NCBI GenBank assembly: GCA_014584575.1
Contig: JACTMP010000029.1
Coordinates: forward strand, 62,001 to 126,000
Direction: 5' to 3'
DNA length: 64,000 bases
Source: Chloroflexota bacterium
Lineage (GTDB): Bacteria; Chloroflexota; Anaerolineae; Promineifilales; Promineifilaceae
The notes beneath the pieces are model-generated. The model saw only the letters and a list, made by a program, of their open reading frames with translations, was not told where the DNA came from and did not search any database. Every line of letters begins with the position of its first letter. Within the stretch, counting starts at the first letter, position 1. The translations under genes and the position numbers were made by a program. This document shows positions 44,698 to 54,297 of this stretch, one piece after another.

Positions 44698-44761
44698 TCG
44701 GGAATCGGTAATCAGTTATCGGTAAACTGTAACCGATTACGGACACCGATTACCGATTACC
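44698..44761. repeat. ATCGGTAATCGG-type inverted repeat
   Basis: AATCGGGAATCGGTAATCAG faces ACCGATTACCGATTACC; its first unit contains the TAA stop of the dehydrogenase gene. Confidence 0.8.
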
Positions 44762-44780
44762 TTCTTCAAAAGGAGGGATC

Positions 44781-45566
44781 ATGTTAGAACTAATCAACCG
44801 CCAACCGGAGACGCCCCAATACCAGACGCCGCTGCTGTTTGTGCATGGGGCCTGGCACGGGGCGTGGTGTTGGGATGAGTTTTTCCTGCCTTATTTTGCG
44901 GACAAGGGGTGGGCGACCTATGCGCCGAGTTTGCGCGGGCATGGCAACAGCCCCGGACGGGAAACGATTCGCTGGCATTCGGTGCCCAACTATGTGGCGG
45001 ATGTGGCGGAAATTGCCCAGACGTTGCCATCCCGTCCGGTGGTGATTGGTCATTCAATGGGGGGCCTAGTGGTGCAGAAGTATCTGGAAACGTACCATGC
45101 CCCGGCCGGGGTGCTGCTGGCGGCCGTGCCGCCGCGTGGCGTGATTGGTACCACGTTACGATTGGGGCGCAACCATCCAGGCGTGTTGCTCAAAACGAAT
45201 CTGACCTTAAGTATGCAGCCGGTTATTGGGACGCAGGCGTTGGCACGGGAGATGTTCTTTAGCGAAGAAATGCCGGAGGAGGAAGTGGCGCGGTATTATA
45301 ATCGTATGCACAACGAATCCTTCCGCGCCTTTAACGACATGCTCTGGCTGAACCTGCCCAAACCGAAAAAGGTAAAAGCGCCCATGCTGGTGCTGGGCGG
45401 CAGCAAGGACACTGTTTTTACAGTGGATGAGGTAAAGAGCACGGCCGTTGCCTACAACACCGAAGCCGTCTTCTTCGACATGGCTCACGACATGATGCTG
45501 GAACCAGGCTGGCAGGCCGTGGCCGATCATATTATCGGTTGGCTGCGCTTGCAGGAAATTCGGTAA
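44781..45566 (+). CDS. Alpha/beta hydrolase
   Basis: 261 residues. LLFVHGAWHGAWCWDEFF forms the oxyanion region, VVIGHSMGGLVVQKYLE the nucleophile elbow, MLVLGGSKDTVFTVDEV the acid region with Asp, and FDMAHDMMLEPGW the His. AAAAGGAGGG lies before the ATG. Substrate unknown. Stop codon coincides with the start of a GGTAATCGG repeat. Confidence 0.88.
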   Translation: MLELINRQPETPQYQTPLLFVHGAWHGAWCWDEFFLPYFADKGWATYAPSLRGHGNSPGRETIRWHSVPNYVADVAEIAQTLPSRPVVIGHSMGGLVVQKYLETYHAPAGVLLAAVPPRGVIGTTLRLGRNHPGVLLKTNLTLSMQPVIGTQALAREMFFSEEMPEEEVARYYNRMHNESFRAFNDMLWLNLPKPKKVKAPMLVLGGSKDTVFTVDEVKSTAVAYNTEAVFFDMAHDMMLEPGWQAVADHIIGWLRLQEIR

Positions 45567-45629
45567 TCGGTGAACGGTAATCGGTTATCGGTAAAGCAAC
45601 CGATTACCGATAACTGATTACCGATTACC
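45563..45629. repeat. GGTAATCGG inverted repeat between convergent genes
   Basis: GGTAATCGGTTATCGGTAAA faces ACCGATTACCGATAACTGA and ACCGATTACC with a few-base loop; it begins in the hydrolase stop codon and ends close to the phosphoesterase stop. Confidence 0.8.
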
Positions 45630-45631
45630 TC

Positions 45632-46873
45632 TTACAGGGAGGCCGGCCGAATCGTGACCAGCGTAATTTCCGGGGGGCAGAGGAAGCGGACGCGGGGGGC
45701 GCTGAGACCTTCCAGGCCCACGCCGCGGGAGACGTAGAGGTGGGTACGGCCGTAGTGATACAACCCCATCACAAAACGCCGCCCTAATTGGGAACTGGTG
45801 AGCAAGGGGCCAATGATGGGTAAACGCACCTGCCCGCCATGGGTATGGCCGCACAGATAAAGGTCAATACCGTGCTGCACTGCCTGGGGGGCCAGCTCTG
45901 GCGAGTGGTAAAGCAGCACTTGAGGCGAATTGGCCGGAGATTGAGCCATCATTTGCGCCAGTCTGGCTTCGTCGGTGGGGATGTGGTGGGTGCAATCCAG
46001 GCCAATGAGGGTGATGGTACGGCCGTGACCGACATCGGCCAACACACACTCCTGCCGTAACAACTGCACCGGCAAGTCATTAAAAATAGGAACCACCGTT
46101 TCGCGCAAATCTACCGTTGGGCTGCCTAAGGTAGCATAAACGCCATACGGCGCTTTCAGGCGGCGCAGCAACTGCCAGACCTGCCGGTGTGTTTCCGGGT
46201 CGCGGTTATAGGAGAGATTGACAAAATCGCCGGTGATGACAATCACATCCGGTTTCGCCTTTTTAGCCAGTTCCACCACCTGTTCTTCCCGCGCCGTCAG
46301 CCGCTCGATATGCAGGTCGGTGATGTGCAGCAGGCGCAATGGCGGGCTACCCGGTTTCATCCGGTCGGTAAACATGATGAATTCGGTGAGGCGCAGGCGG
46401 AATGGCTCAATCTCGGTGCCCCAGATGAGCGCCGCCAGACCAAGCAATTGCGCGCTCAAAAAGAGGCCAATCCCCCATTCCAGCCCTAACACACGACCAA
46501 CAAAGGCAGCCACGGCCGTGGCCGCCAGCCGGGGCAGCGCCAATACCACAAACTGCGCCTGCCAGGGGCCGTAGGAAATACCCCGGCGCGGCAGCGAGCG
46601 TAATAACAGCATGTCCGCCGCCATAATCAGGCCGGAAAAAAGCAGAACCATCCACGCCGAATTTTTATCACCGGAGAGCAATCGCCACAATAAACCGGAA
46701 AGTCCAGTAGCGATCAGCCATACCAACAGTAATGTTCCATCAGACCATGTCGCCGGCTGATGGAAAAACAGCATGATCTTATGCAGACCCCCCTCAGCCA
46801 GGACATCTACGGCAGGGTCGGCAATTTCAGTGGTCTCTTCTAGCCGTTCGTCAAACAATGTCGTTTCGCGCAC
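45632..46873 (-). CDS. Membrane-anchored metallophosphoesterase with altered active-site motif
   Basis: 413 residues, GTG start with GGAG upstream. Hydrophobic segments lie at about 45-65, 73-92, 104-128 and 133-150, then a calcineurin-like domain with HITDLHIERL, VITGDFVNLSYN, YHSPEL and CGHTHGGQV. The usual GNHD motif is replaced by LGSPTVD, so the Asn metal ligand and the catalytic His are missing. The protein may be inactive or use another geometry. Resembles YkuE-type membrane phosphoesterases otherwise. Confidence 0.8.
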   Translation of the reverse strand: MRETTLFDERLEETTEIADPAVDVLAEGGLHKIMLFFHQPATWSDGTLLLVWLIATGLSGLLWRLLSGDKNSAWMVLLFSGLIMAADMLLLRSLPRRGISYGPWQAQFVVLALPRLAATAVAAFVGRVLGLEWGIGLFLSAQLLGLAALIWGTEIEPFRLRLTEFIMFTDRMKPGSPPLRLLHITDLHIERLTAREEQVVELAKKAKPDVIVITGDFVNLSYNRDPETHRQVWQLLRRLKAPYGVYATLGSPTVDLRETVVPIFNDLPVQLLRQECVLADVGHGRTITLIGLDCTHHIPTDEARLAQMMAQSPANSPQVLLYHSPELAPQAVQHGIDLYLCGHTHGGQVRLPIIGPLLTSSQLGRRFVMGLYHYGRTHLYVSRGVGLEGLSAPRVRFLCPPEITLVTIRPASL

Positions 46874-46988
46874 TACTCACTCCTGTATACTCCTTGCCGG
46901 AACAGTAGGATCATGCGGCAACATTCTTACCATTGTGCTTAAATTTGTCAGTGAAGCGTGGCCAGTAGCTCCCCCCCATTGAGGCACA

Positions 46989-48014
<1,026 letters not shown>

Positions 48015-48070
48015 TTTTCTCCTTAAATCAATTGGGGGATTACACCAGTCAGTGGAACAAATAGTAAAAA

Positions 48071-48571
48071 TCAGGAGTCGCTTAAGGATACTTCCAACAG
48101 AGCTTTTGTGCCCACCTCAGGGTCAAAAATAGTCACACCTTCAACCTGGGCAGCCCGTAGCAAACGCTTATCACAACTCCAAAAAATCATATGACTCCCC
48201 TGACCTTTTAAAACCTGCTGTAGATTAAGACACGAGCGTAAGATAATAGCATCGGTCGCATTGATGTTGTGTTTGGTGATCAAATCCAGCGCCGACAAAA
48301 TCAACCCATCATCTACCGACGCAACAGAAAACCCCTCACTTTCCACAACTTCCTTGTTCAACTCGATCATTGCCTGAGCAAATAGATTTGGCGTCAAACG
48401 GCCGTCGTTGCGCTTCCGCACCAGGACAGAAATAATCTCCAGGATACCTATAACAGCACAGGACATTTGTTCAATGGGGAGTTGGCGAAATAATTCATTG
48501 ACCACCTCCGTGCCATCTTCAGCAGAATACCTTTTTACCAAAGCACTGGAGTCAAAATATACCCAAACCAC
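48071..48571 (-). CDS. PIN-domain protein, VapC-like toxin
   Basis: 166 residues. [12 protein letters not shown] has the first acidic residue, E in VVNELF and [10 protein letters not shown] follow, [11 protein letters not shown] carries the next Asp and [13 protein letters not shown] the last, the four-acid PIN site. Probable ribonuclease. It lies 4 bp downstream of a small gene whose product would be the antitoxin. Confidence 0.85.
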   Translation of the reverse strand: MVWVYFDSSALVKRYSAEDGTEVVNELFRQLPIEQMSCAVIGILEIISVLVRKRNDGRLTPNLFAQAMIELNKEVVESEGFSVASVDDGLILSALDLITKHNINATDAIILRSCLNLQQVLKGQGSHMIFWSCDKRLLRAAQVEGVTIFDPEVGTKALLEVSLSDS

Positions 48572-48575
48572 AACA

Positions 48576-48884
48576 TTATTCCTCGCGTGCGGTGATTATG
48601 CTCCGACTCAATTCATTTGTCAGAAGTCCTGCCTCAGCCATGTCTTGCTGGTGGCTTTCTATTCCAGCCGAAACATCATGTAGCGGCAACATGAGAAAGA
48701 ATTGTTTCATTTGCTCCCTGAGTATCGTTTTATTGACCCAGCCGAAAGTATTTGCTGCTGCTAATTCATCAGATTCGCTCTCCCCCTGAGACACAGCAGC
48801 TAATCCTTGCCGAATAGCTACGATTTCCGCCTCAACCCGCCGCAGGCGATTATTTAGTTGTTGAACAGTCATCATCTGGTTCAT
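48576..48884 (-). CDS. Putative antitoxin partner of the PIN protein
   Basis: 102 residues, helical: VQQLNNRLRRVEAEIVAIRQGLAAV is a coiled-coil-like N-terminus, and the rest is polar and acidic. I do not recognise a DNA-binding motif. The call rests on size, charge and its place directly upstream of the PIN gene. Confidence 0.55.
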   Translation of the reverse strand: MNQMMTVQQLNNRLRRVEAEIVAIRQGLAAVSQGESESDELAAANTFGWVNKTILREQMKQFFLMLPLHDVSAGIESHQQDMAEAGLLTNELSRSIITAREE

Positions 48885-48966
48885 ATCTTCGTTCCCAATA
48901 ACCTATAATTTCTCCATCACTATCCTGCGGGGATTATAACATAAGCATCCAGGTTACAGATTGTCA

Positions 48967-49707
48967 TCAAGTAAAAATTAGCAGCAGTGCCGAAATGATA
49001 AGCAGTGCCAGGATAAGCTGCTCGTACTGCTGCGGCTTGATTTTACTCGCCAGCCCCCGCCCCATCCAGACACCCACAAAAGCAATCGGCAACATCCAGG
49101 CCATTTGCCGCAGCAGGCCAAAATCAAACAACCCCGCATACCAGTAATAGGGCACTTTAATCCAGTTCAAAATGGCAAAAAAGAGGGCATTGGTGGCAAT
49201 AAACACCCGTGGTGTCACCTTTTGTAGCAGCAAATAGATGCTCACCGGCGGCGCACCCGTATGCGCCAGCGCCGAGGAAAAACCGGCGACCGTCCCGGCG
49301 GCCACGCCGTGCCAGTTATGTGGCCGGTACGTCAGCCATTGCATGAGCCGTTTCTCAAAAATCTTATACAGGGCAAAAAGCAGGACAATGACCCCTAACA
49401 GCAGTTGCAGTGTTTCCGTGGGCGCGTTGGTAATAAAAATAGTGCCAATTGTCACCCCCAGTACGCCCCCCGGCAGCAGCAAAACCACATACCAGCGATG
49501 CCAATGCCCCCAATGAAAAGCCACGGCAAACACATCGGCAAACATCAACACCGGCAGCAGCAGACCGATGACCCCATCGGCCGGCATCACCAGCGCCATC
49601 AGCGGTGTCGCCAGCACCCCCATTGTGCCGCCCAACCCACCTTTGGACAGGCCGATGAGCAGGGCCACACTGGCGGCGATGAAGACAAGTAACGGGTTTG
49701 TTTCCAA
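48967..49707 (-). CDS. TauE/SafE-family sulfite exporter
   Basis: 246 residues with about eight hydrophobic helices. It begins LLVFIAASVALLIGLSKGGLGGTMGVLATPLMAL, the family signature, and repeats a similar motif in VAAGTVAGFSSALAHTGAPPVSIYLL. Family members export sulfur-containing or organic anions; its substrate is unknown. The end of the catabolic run on this strand. Confidence 0.88.
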   Translation of the reverse strand: METNPLLVFIAASVALLIGLSKGGLGGTMGVLATPLMALVMPADGVIGLLLPVLMFADVFAVAFHWGHWHRWYVVLLLPGGVLGVTIGTIFITNAPTETLQLLLGVIVLLFALYKIFEKRLMQWLTYRPHNWHGVAAGTVAGFSSALAHTGAPPVSIYLLLQKVTPRVFIATNALFFAILNWIKVPYYWYAGLFDFGLLRQMAWMLPIAFVGVWMGRGLASKIKPQQYEQLILALLIISALLLIFT

Positions 49708-49714
49708 AGAACTC

Positions 49715-49796
49715 TGTCATTCCGAACGAAGTCTTCGGAGTGAGGAATCCCTTATGAATATCTCGTAGGGATTCCTCGGAAGACCTCGGAATGACA
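49715..49796. mobile_element. TGTCATTCC-type MITE-like inverted repeat, copy 3
   Basis: TGTCATTCCGAACGAAGTCT at the left end and TCGGAATGACA at the right end, with GAGGAATCCC and GGGATTCCTC inside. Fills the gap between the TauE and creatininase genes. Confidence 0.7.
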
Positions 49797-49806
49797 CTTC
49801 AGCCTT

Positions 49807-50733
49807 CTACATCACCCGGTCGCGGAATTCGCGGTTGTGTACTTCTACGGGCACGTGCATCAGTTCCAGGACGCCCCGCGCCACGTGTTCGGAGAGGCGG
49901 CGGAAGGCTTCTTCGCCTTTCTCTTTGGTGGCCCGCAGCGGGTTGCCAATGGTGCCGCTCTCGATAAATTCGTGGTGATCCATGGGGAAGTTGAAGTAGG
50001 TGTACCCTTCAAACTCCACATCCGGCATCCCGTCTTTTTTGGCGAAGGTGCCGGGCAGGAATTCGGGGATGTGCGCTTTGGTGTGTTCGGCGCGTTCCAT
50101 GCGCACCAGGTCCTCGCGCCAGGCCAGGTCTTGCGATGTTTCCAGCTCGCTGGCGTGCCAACCGGGGGTTTCCTCCGGCGGATTTTCCATCAGCCCCTTC
50201 AGAATGCCGGTGTATCGCTCCATATACGGTTTGATGAAGCCGACGAGGGCGCCAGTTTCGTAGCGCAGTTGGCGCAGCACGGGGTCTACCACCTTGACGT
50301 TGGAGCCATGACCGTTCATAAAGATGATGCGGTTGAAGCCGTGATGGACAAGACTGCGCCCCACGTCGTACATAACGGCGAGCAGGGTGGAACTGCGCAC
50401 GGTGATGGTGCCGCGCCCCATGCCGGGGTGGTGCATGTGCTGGGGCGAGTAGCCCATCCAGATGGGCGGCGTGTGCAGAACGGCGATCATCTCGGAGACG
50501 CGGCGGGACATTTCTACGGCCGTGACCGTATCCGTATACAGCGGCAAATGCGGCCCGTGCTGCTCCAGGCTGGCCATGGGCACAATCACCAAATCTTTCA
50601 CCGCCAGGTACTCATTGATGTCTACATAGCTCAAATCGCCAATGTCCCAGGAGAGAAACTTTGACCGAAATTCGTCATCCCCTTCGGTCAGGTGGGGCAG
50701 GTTTTTATAGGTACGGCCGTGATCGGCAATCAT
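49807..50733 (-). CDS. Creatininase-family amidohydrolase
   Basis: 308 residues. The family metal and substrate motifs are PMASLEQHGPHLPLYTD, FMNGHGSNVK and WHASELETS. Relatives cleave cyclic amides (creatinine) or take part in cofactor or heterocycle breakdown. AGAGGAG precedes the ATG. It follows a Tm-1-like gene in a long minus-strand run, so its real substrate may be an intermediate of that pathway. Confidence 0.9.
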   Translation of the reverse strand: MIADHGRTYKNLPHLTEGDDEFRSKFLSWDIGDLSYVDINEYLAVKDLVIVPMASLEQHGPHLPLYTDTVTAVEMSRRVSEMIAVLHTPPIWMGYSPQHMHHPGMGRGTITVRSSTLLAVMYDVGRSLVHHGFNRIIFMNGHGSNVKVVDPVLRQLRYETGALVGFIKPYMERYTGILKGLMENPPEETPGWHASELETSQDLAWREDLVRMERAEHTKAHIPEFLPGTFAKKDGMPDVEFEGYTYFNFPMDHHEFIESGTIGNPLRATKEKGEEAFRRLSEHVARGVLELMHVPVEVHNREFRDRVM

Positions 50734-50757
50734 AGTGCCAACTCCTCTGTTCTGATT

Positions 50758-50825
50758 TTGAGATTGGAGATTGGAGATTAGAGATTGACAGGCTTCTAAT
50801 CTCCAATCTCTAATCTCTAATCTCT
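50758..50825. repeat. GAGATTGG inverted repeat
   Basis: GAGATTGGAGATTGGAGATT faces TCTAATCTCCAATCTCTAAT; read on the minus strand its unit supplies the TAG stop of the Tm-1-like gene (AGA GAT TAG). Confidence 0.8.
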
Positions 50826-52042
50826 GTCATCATTTCAATAAACAATTTCGCCACATCCCGCCCAAACTCCGGGTCGTTGACGTGGCGGGCATAGGTTAAG
50901 ACCGGAATGTCGGCGCGGATGTGGGTTTGCACCGTTTTCAGAAAATCGGCGTCCGCTTCCGGGTTCCAGAACGGGCCGCCGGGCACGTTGGGAATGGATA
51001 ACCCTTGTGTGGGCACGGCTACCACAACCGGCGCAGTCGCCAGATTCAGCCGTTCGGCAAAGATGTGGCCGAGTTGCACCATCTCCTCGTGGCTGGCGCG
51101 GACGAGGGTGAATTCCGGGTTGTGGTCATAGATGGGACGGCCGTGCAGCGCCGCCGGAATCGTGCCCGCATTCCACACACTAAAATCCACGCAGCCCGGC
51201 ACGACTACTTGCGGAATGCCCAACTGCCCAATCCGTTTCAGCCGTTCCGGGCCGCCATCGTGAATACCGCCCACCAGCGGGTCATAAATCTCATTGGTGG
51301 TAAAGTCAATCACGCCCACAAACTGCCCCAGCGCCGCCAATTCTTCCATGGCCGGGCCACCCACCCCATTGGAGTGGAAAATAACCGCTTCGTAGCCATG
51401 TTCGGCCAGCAACGTCTTGGCAGCCATCACCGCTTTGGTGGTGTTACCCAGCATGGTCATGGCCACGTATTTTGCGCCAGGTTCCGGTGCGGGCAGGCCA
51501 TGCCCATATTCCACCATGCCCTTAATGGCTGCGGCCACATTGTCAAACACGGTGCAGGCAATCGGGTTGAGGCCCAAAATGTCCACGACGGAATGAACCA
51601 CCATCATGTCCCGCGTGCCCACCAGCGGCGCAAAAAAGTGGTAGCCGGAGGCGATGGGCGAGACCAGCACTTTGGGCACACCCACGGGCAGCACCATCAT
51701 GGCCGCCGCGCCCATCACCGCTCCTTCTGCGCCGCCCATGCTCACGGCCGTGTCCACCTTCCCTTGCGCATACAACTCCACCAGCAGCTTCTTCAACGCC
51801 TCGCGCATCCCGGCCACTGCCCGGCCGCGGCTGCCGGCATTGCGCAATGCTTCAATGGTCGTGTTAGCGTAGGTCGCGGCCGTGGCCCGGTCAATGTCCG
51901 GCGTAATGCCCAGCGGTTCACCCAGGATGCCGGAATCAATGACCGTCGTGCCCAGCCCCAGACTTTGCAGCCGGTCACGCAGGTATTTGATCTCCGGCCC
52001 CTTGGTGTCTAGCGTGCCGATGATAACCACGTTTTTGGGCAT
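50810..52042 (-). CDS. Tm-1-like (UPF0261) ATP-binding protein, copy 1
   Basis: 410 residues. VVIIGTLDTKGPEIKYLRDRL is the typical UPF0261 N-terminus, with VSMGGAEGAVMGAAAMMVLPVGVPKVLVSP, GTRDMMVVHSVVDILGLN, VIFHSNGVGGPAMEELA and VVPGCVDFSVWN. Homologues form the N-terminal domain of the plant resistance protein Tm-1 and bind ATP; in bacteria their enzymatic role is not settled. A second copy of similar length lies at 60045 in the same strand run. No Shine-Dalgarno seen. Confidence 0.9.
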   Translation of the reverse strand: MPKNVVIIGTLDTKGPEIKYLRDRLQSLGLGTTVIDSGILGEPLGITPDIDRATAATYANTTIEALRNAGSRGRAVAGMREALKKLLVELYAQGKVDTAVSMGGAEGAVMGAAAMMVLPVGVPKVLVSPIASGYHFFAPLVGTRDMMVVHSVVDILGLNPIACTVFDNVAAAIKGMVEYGHGLPAPEPGAKYVAMTMLGNTTKAVMAAKTLLAEHGYEAVIFHSNGVGGPAMEELAALGQFVGVIDFTTNEIYDPLVGGIHDGGPERLKRIGQLGIPQVVVPGCVDFSVWNAGTIPAALHGRPIYDHNPEFTLVRASHEEMVQLGHIFAERLNLATAPVVVAVPTQGLSIPNVPGGPFWNPEADADFLKTVQTHIRADIPVLTYARHVNDPEFGRDVAKLFIEMMTEIRD

Positions 52043-52054
52043 GATTTACTGTTG

Positions 52055-52132
52055 ACAAGGTGACATGGTGAAGGGGTGACAAGGTGAATATCACTTCACC
52101 CCTTCACCTTGTCACTCTATCACCGTGTCATT
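52055..52132. repeat. GTGACAAGGTGAA inverted repeat
   Basis: GACAAGGTGACATGGTGAAG and GGGGTGACAAGGTGAA face TTCACCCCTTCACCTTGTCAC, filling the gap between the Tm-1-like gene and the epimerase gene. Confidence 0.8.
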
Positions 52133-53015
52133 TGATGAGCGGCAGCAACGTCTTCCCCGTCGTGTCCACCAACCAGCTATAGAACTCTTCGGAGAGAACG
52201 CCAGAGCCATGATCCTGGATGAATTTGAGCTGCTCTTCGGTCAGTTCCTTCTCGGCGCTGGCGGTGGCGTTCAGGTAGGGGTTGGCCGGGGTGCGGTCAA
52301 TGGGGGCCACAAATTCCACCGTGAGCGCGCCGTCATAGCCAATCTCCTTGAGCGTACCCACGATGTCACGCCAGTTCAGCGCACCCTGCCCGCAGGCCAT
52401 CCGGTTATTGTCGGCCACGTGGAAATCGAACAGTTTCTTGCCGGTTTTGATGAGCGCCTGGCGGAAATTAGCTTCTTCGATGTTCATGTGGAAGGCGTCC
52501 AGGCAGACACCCACGTCTGGGCCAACCGCTTCGGCCAGGGCCAAGGCCTGGTCGTGGCGGCTGATGAAGTTGGTTTCAAAGCGATTCAATGGTTCAAGGG
52601 CGACGCGAATGCCTTCTTTTTGGGCGTGGGCGTTGATCTCTTTCAGCCCTTCCACGGCCCAGTTCCATTCCGTCTGTTCGTCGGCCTGGGCGCGCACTTT
52701 GCCCACCTCGGAGGGGACGATACTCATCACTTCGCCTTCCAACTCCTTCACCATGGTGATGCAATTCTTGAGATAGGTGATGGTGTTGGCACGGCCGTTT
52801 TCATCCGCCTGAATTAAGTCCAATCCGGTGAACATCAGACTGATGGAACCCCAACAACGAATCCCGTTTTCCTTCAGGGTACGTCGCAAATCCTTTGTGT
52901 CGTACTTATCCGGTTCGCCGCCGATTTCGATGCTCTCGTAGCCATATTTGGCTAACCGGCGAATCGTCACCTCGATTGGTTCTGCGCGCATCCAGTTGTG
53001 CATGGAAAGATGCAT
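52128..53015 (-). CDS. Sugar isomerase/epimerase (tagatose 3-epimerase-like TIM barrel), copy 1
   Basis: 295 residues. GYESIEIGG, VALEPLNRFETNFI with the metal Glu, VCLDAFHMNIEE with the metal Asp and His, FDFHVADNNR and ALTVEFVAPI give the AP-endonuclease-2/DTE family metal site. Interconverts ketoses or related acids at C3. AGAGGAGG precedes the ATG. Three such barrels occur in the catabolic run; this one pairs with the Fe-S and FAD genes upstream. Confidence 0.9.
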   Translation of the reverse strand: MHLSMHNWMRAEPIEVTIRRLAKYGYESIEIGGEPDKYDTKDLRRTLKENGIRCWGSISLMFTGLDLIQADENGRANTITYLKNCITMVKELEGEVMSIVPSEVGKVRAQADEQTEWNWAVEGLKEINAHAQKEGIRVALEPLNRFETNFISRHDQALALAEAVGPDVGVCLDAFHMNIEEANFRQALIKTGKKLFDFHVADNNRMACGQGALNWRDIVGTLKEIGYDGALTVEFVAPIDRTPANPYLNATASAEKELTEEQLKFIQDHGSGVLSEEFYSWLVDTTGKTLLPLIK

Positions 53016-53115
53016 GTTCTAATACCTCCTCTTTTTGAATGTAGAATTACGAATTATGAATTATGAATGGGGCGTGACTTGCGCTGTTCCTCATTCACGA
53101 AATTCCAAATACTGC

Positions 53116-54222
53116 TCACTGCTCACTGCTCACCGATGCTGCCAGCAACTCATACAACCCCTGCACCCGCAGCCCATATTCCCCGGCGAAGCGATTCAGG
53201 TGGTGGAGCGTGGCCGGGTCTTCACAGAGCAGCAATTGGGCGCCGCTATCGCTGGCGTCTTGCAGGCGGGCGCGGGTCAGGCGCTCGGCCAGGGCCGGGT
53301 TGCTGAACTGGATATAGGTGCTGCCGACGGGCTGGGCGCGATCTTTGCGCCAGAATAGTTCGCGGGGTGGGGTGGGCATCACGGCCGTGACCAACCCTCT
53401 TACTCTCTCATTCCTATCCGGTACACGCACGGCATGAGTCGGGTCTACATATGCCCACGGCGTGTCGTCCTCTAGCTTGCGGAACGCGATTTCTCCGGCG
53501 GCAAACCGCTCTGCCAGCAAAGTAGTGATTTCGGTTATAGTCGGAGGGGAGGCTTTAGCCGAAACGGGTCGGCTAAAGCCTCCCCTCCGGTCGTTAAAGG
53601 CGTAAAAATCGCCAGCCGACAAAACCAAAAGCTGTTTTGCACCAACACTCGCCAGTTCGTCAAACGTGGTCTGCCACAGTTGTGCGGCCAGATCAGTAAA
53701 ACCGGCAGAGTGGGCAAAGAGGCCGTTATTACGGCCGTACCCCACCACCACCGCTTCCATCCCCATTGCGCTCAACAATTTCTGCACCGCCGGAATCATC
53801 TCCGGCCAGAGATAGGCCGCTTCATCACCGACAAACAAGGCAATATCGCCCGTTCCGGTCACCGGTTGGGGCAGTTGGGGCTGGTAAGGGTTTTGCCATT
53901 GTGCCAGGTGGGTGTGGAGTTGGGTGACGCTTGCTGCTGCCAATCCCTGCGCTTTCAATTCCGCCCGCACGGCCGCCATCGCCTCTTCAAAGGGCTGGTC
54001 GGTAGCGCAGTGCATCCGGCTGTTGCCGCCGTCCACCTCGCCAAAGACAATGCCCACCGTCTCCGCGTTCCACGTTGCCAGCCCGCGCTGCACGGACGTA
54101 ACCAGCAGCGCCATGCCGTGTGGCGTCAACGCCTCCTGGTTCGTCACCATGCCCACCGGGGCCACATGGCGGCACATCAGGCAAAATCGGCAGTTTTCGA
54201 GTGTGGCAATTGCGTCTTTCAT
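53116..54222 (-). CDS. Fe-S protein, partner of the FAD oxidase, with in-frame palindrome
   Basis: 368 residues. The N-terminus CRFCLMCRHVAPVG carries CxxCxxC and a Pro, like a half 4Fe-4S motif of GlcF/GlpC-type subunits, and the body contains DIALFVGDEAAYLWPEMIPAVQKLL and LVLSAGDFYAF as in electron-transfer partner proteins. After FNDRRGG come about 15 residues encoded by a perfect inverted repeat at 53542-53589. The C-terminal SVSSEQ and stop come from GAGCAGTGAGCAGTGAG units. It probably accepts electrons from the FAD oxidase encoded just upstream. Confidence 0.75.
   Translation of the reverse strand: MKDAIATLENCRFCLMCRHVAPVGMVTNQEALTPHGMALLVTSVQRGLATWNAETVGIVFGEVDGGNSRMHCATDQPFEEAMAAVRAELKAQGLAAASVTQLHTHLAQWQNPYQPQLPQPVTGTGDIALFVGDEAAYLWPEMIPAVQKLLSAMGMEAVVVGYGRNNGLFAHSAGFTDLAAQLWQTTFDELASVGAKQLLVLSAGDFYAFNDRRGGFSRPVSAKASPPTITEITTLLAERFAAGEIAFRKLEDDTPWAYVDPTHAVRVPDRNERVRGLVTAVMPTPPRELFWRKDRAQPVGSTYIQFSNPALAERLTRARLQDASDSGAQLLLCEDPATLHHLNRFAGEYGLRVQGLYELLAASVSSEQ
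53542..53589. repeat. Perfect 20-bp inverted repeat inside a CDS
   Basis: CGGAGGGGAGGCTTTAGCCG (53542-53561) and its exact complement (53570-53589) flank the 8-nt loop AAACGGGT. It is read in frame by the Fe-S protein gene. Confidence 0.85.
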
Positions 54223-54230
54223 CTTTTTTT

Positions 54231-54289
54231 ATCAAAGATTACGCAGATTACACAGATTGTTTATCTGCGCAATCTGCGTAATCTTTGAT
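54231..54289. repeat. ATCAAAGATTACGCAG inverted repeat
   Basis: The 27-bp arms starting ATCAAAGATTACGCAGATTA match their complement at 25 of 27 positions, with a 5-nt loop. A related element with ATCAAAGATTTCGCAGATT lies at 59988-60048. Confidence 0.8.
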
Positions 54290-54297
54290 GATCTTTC

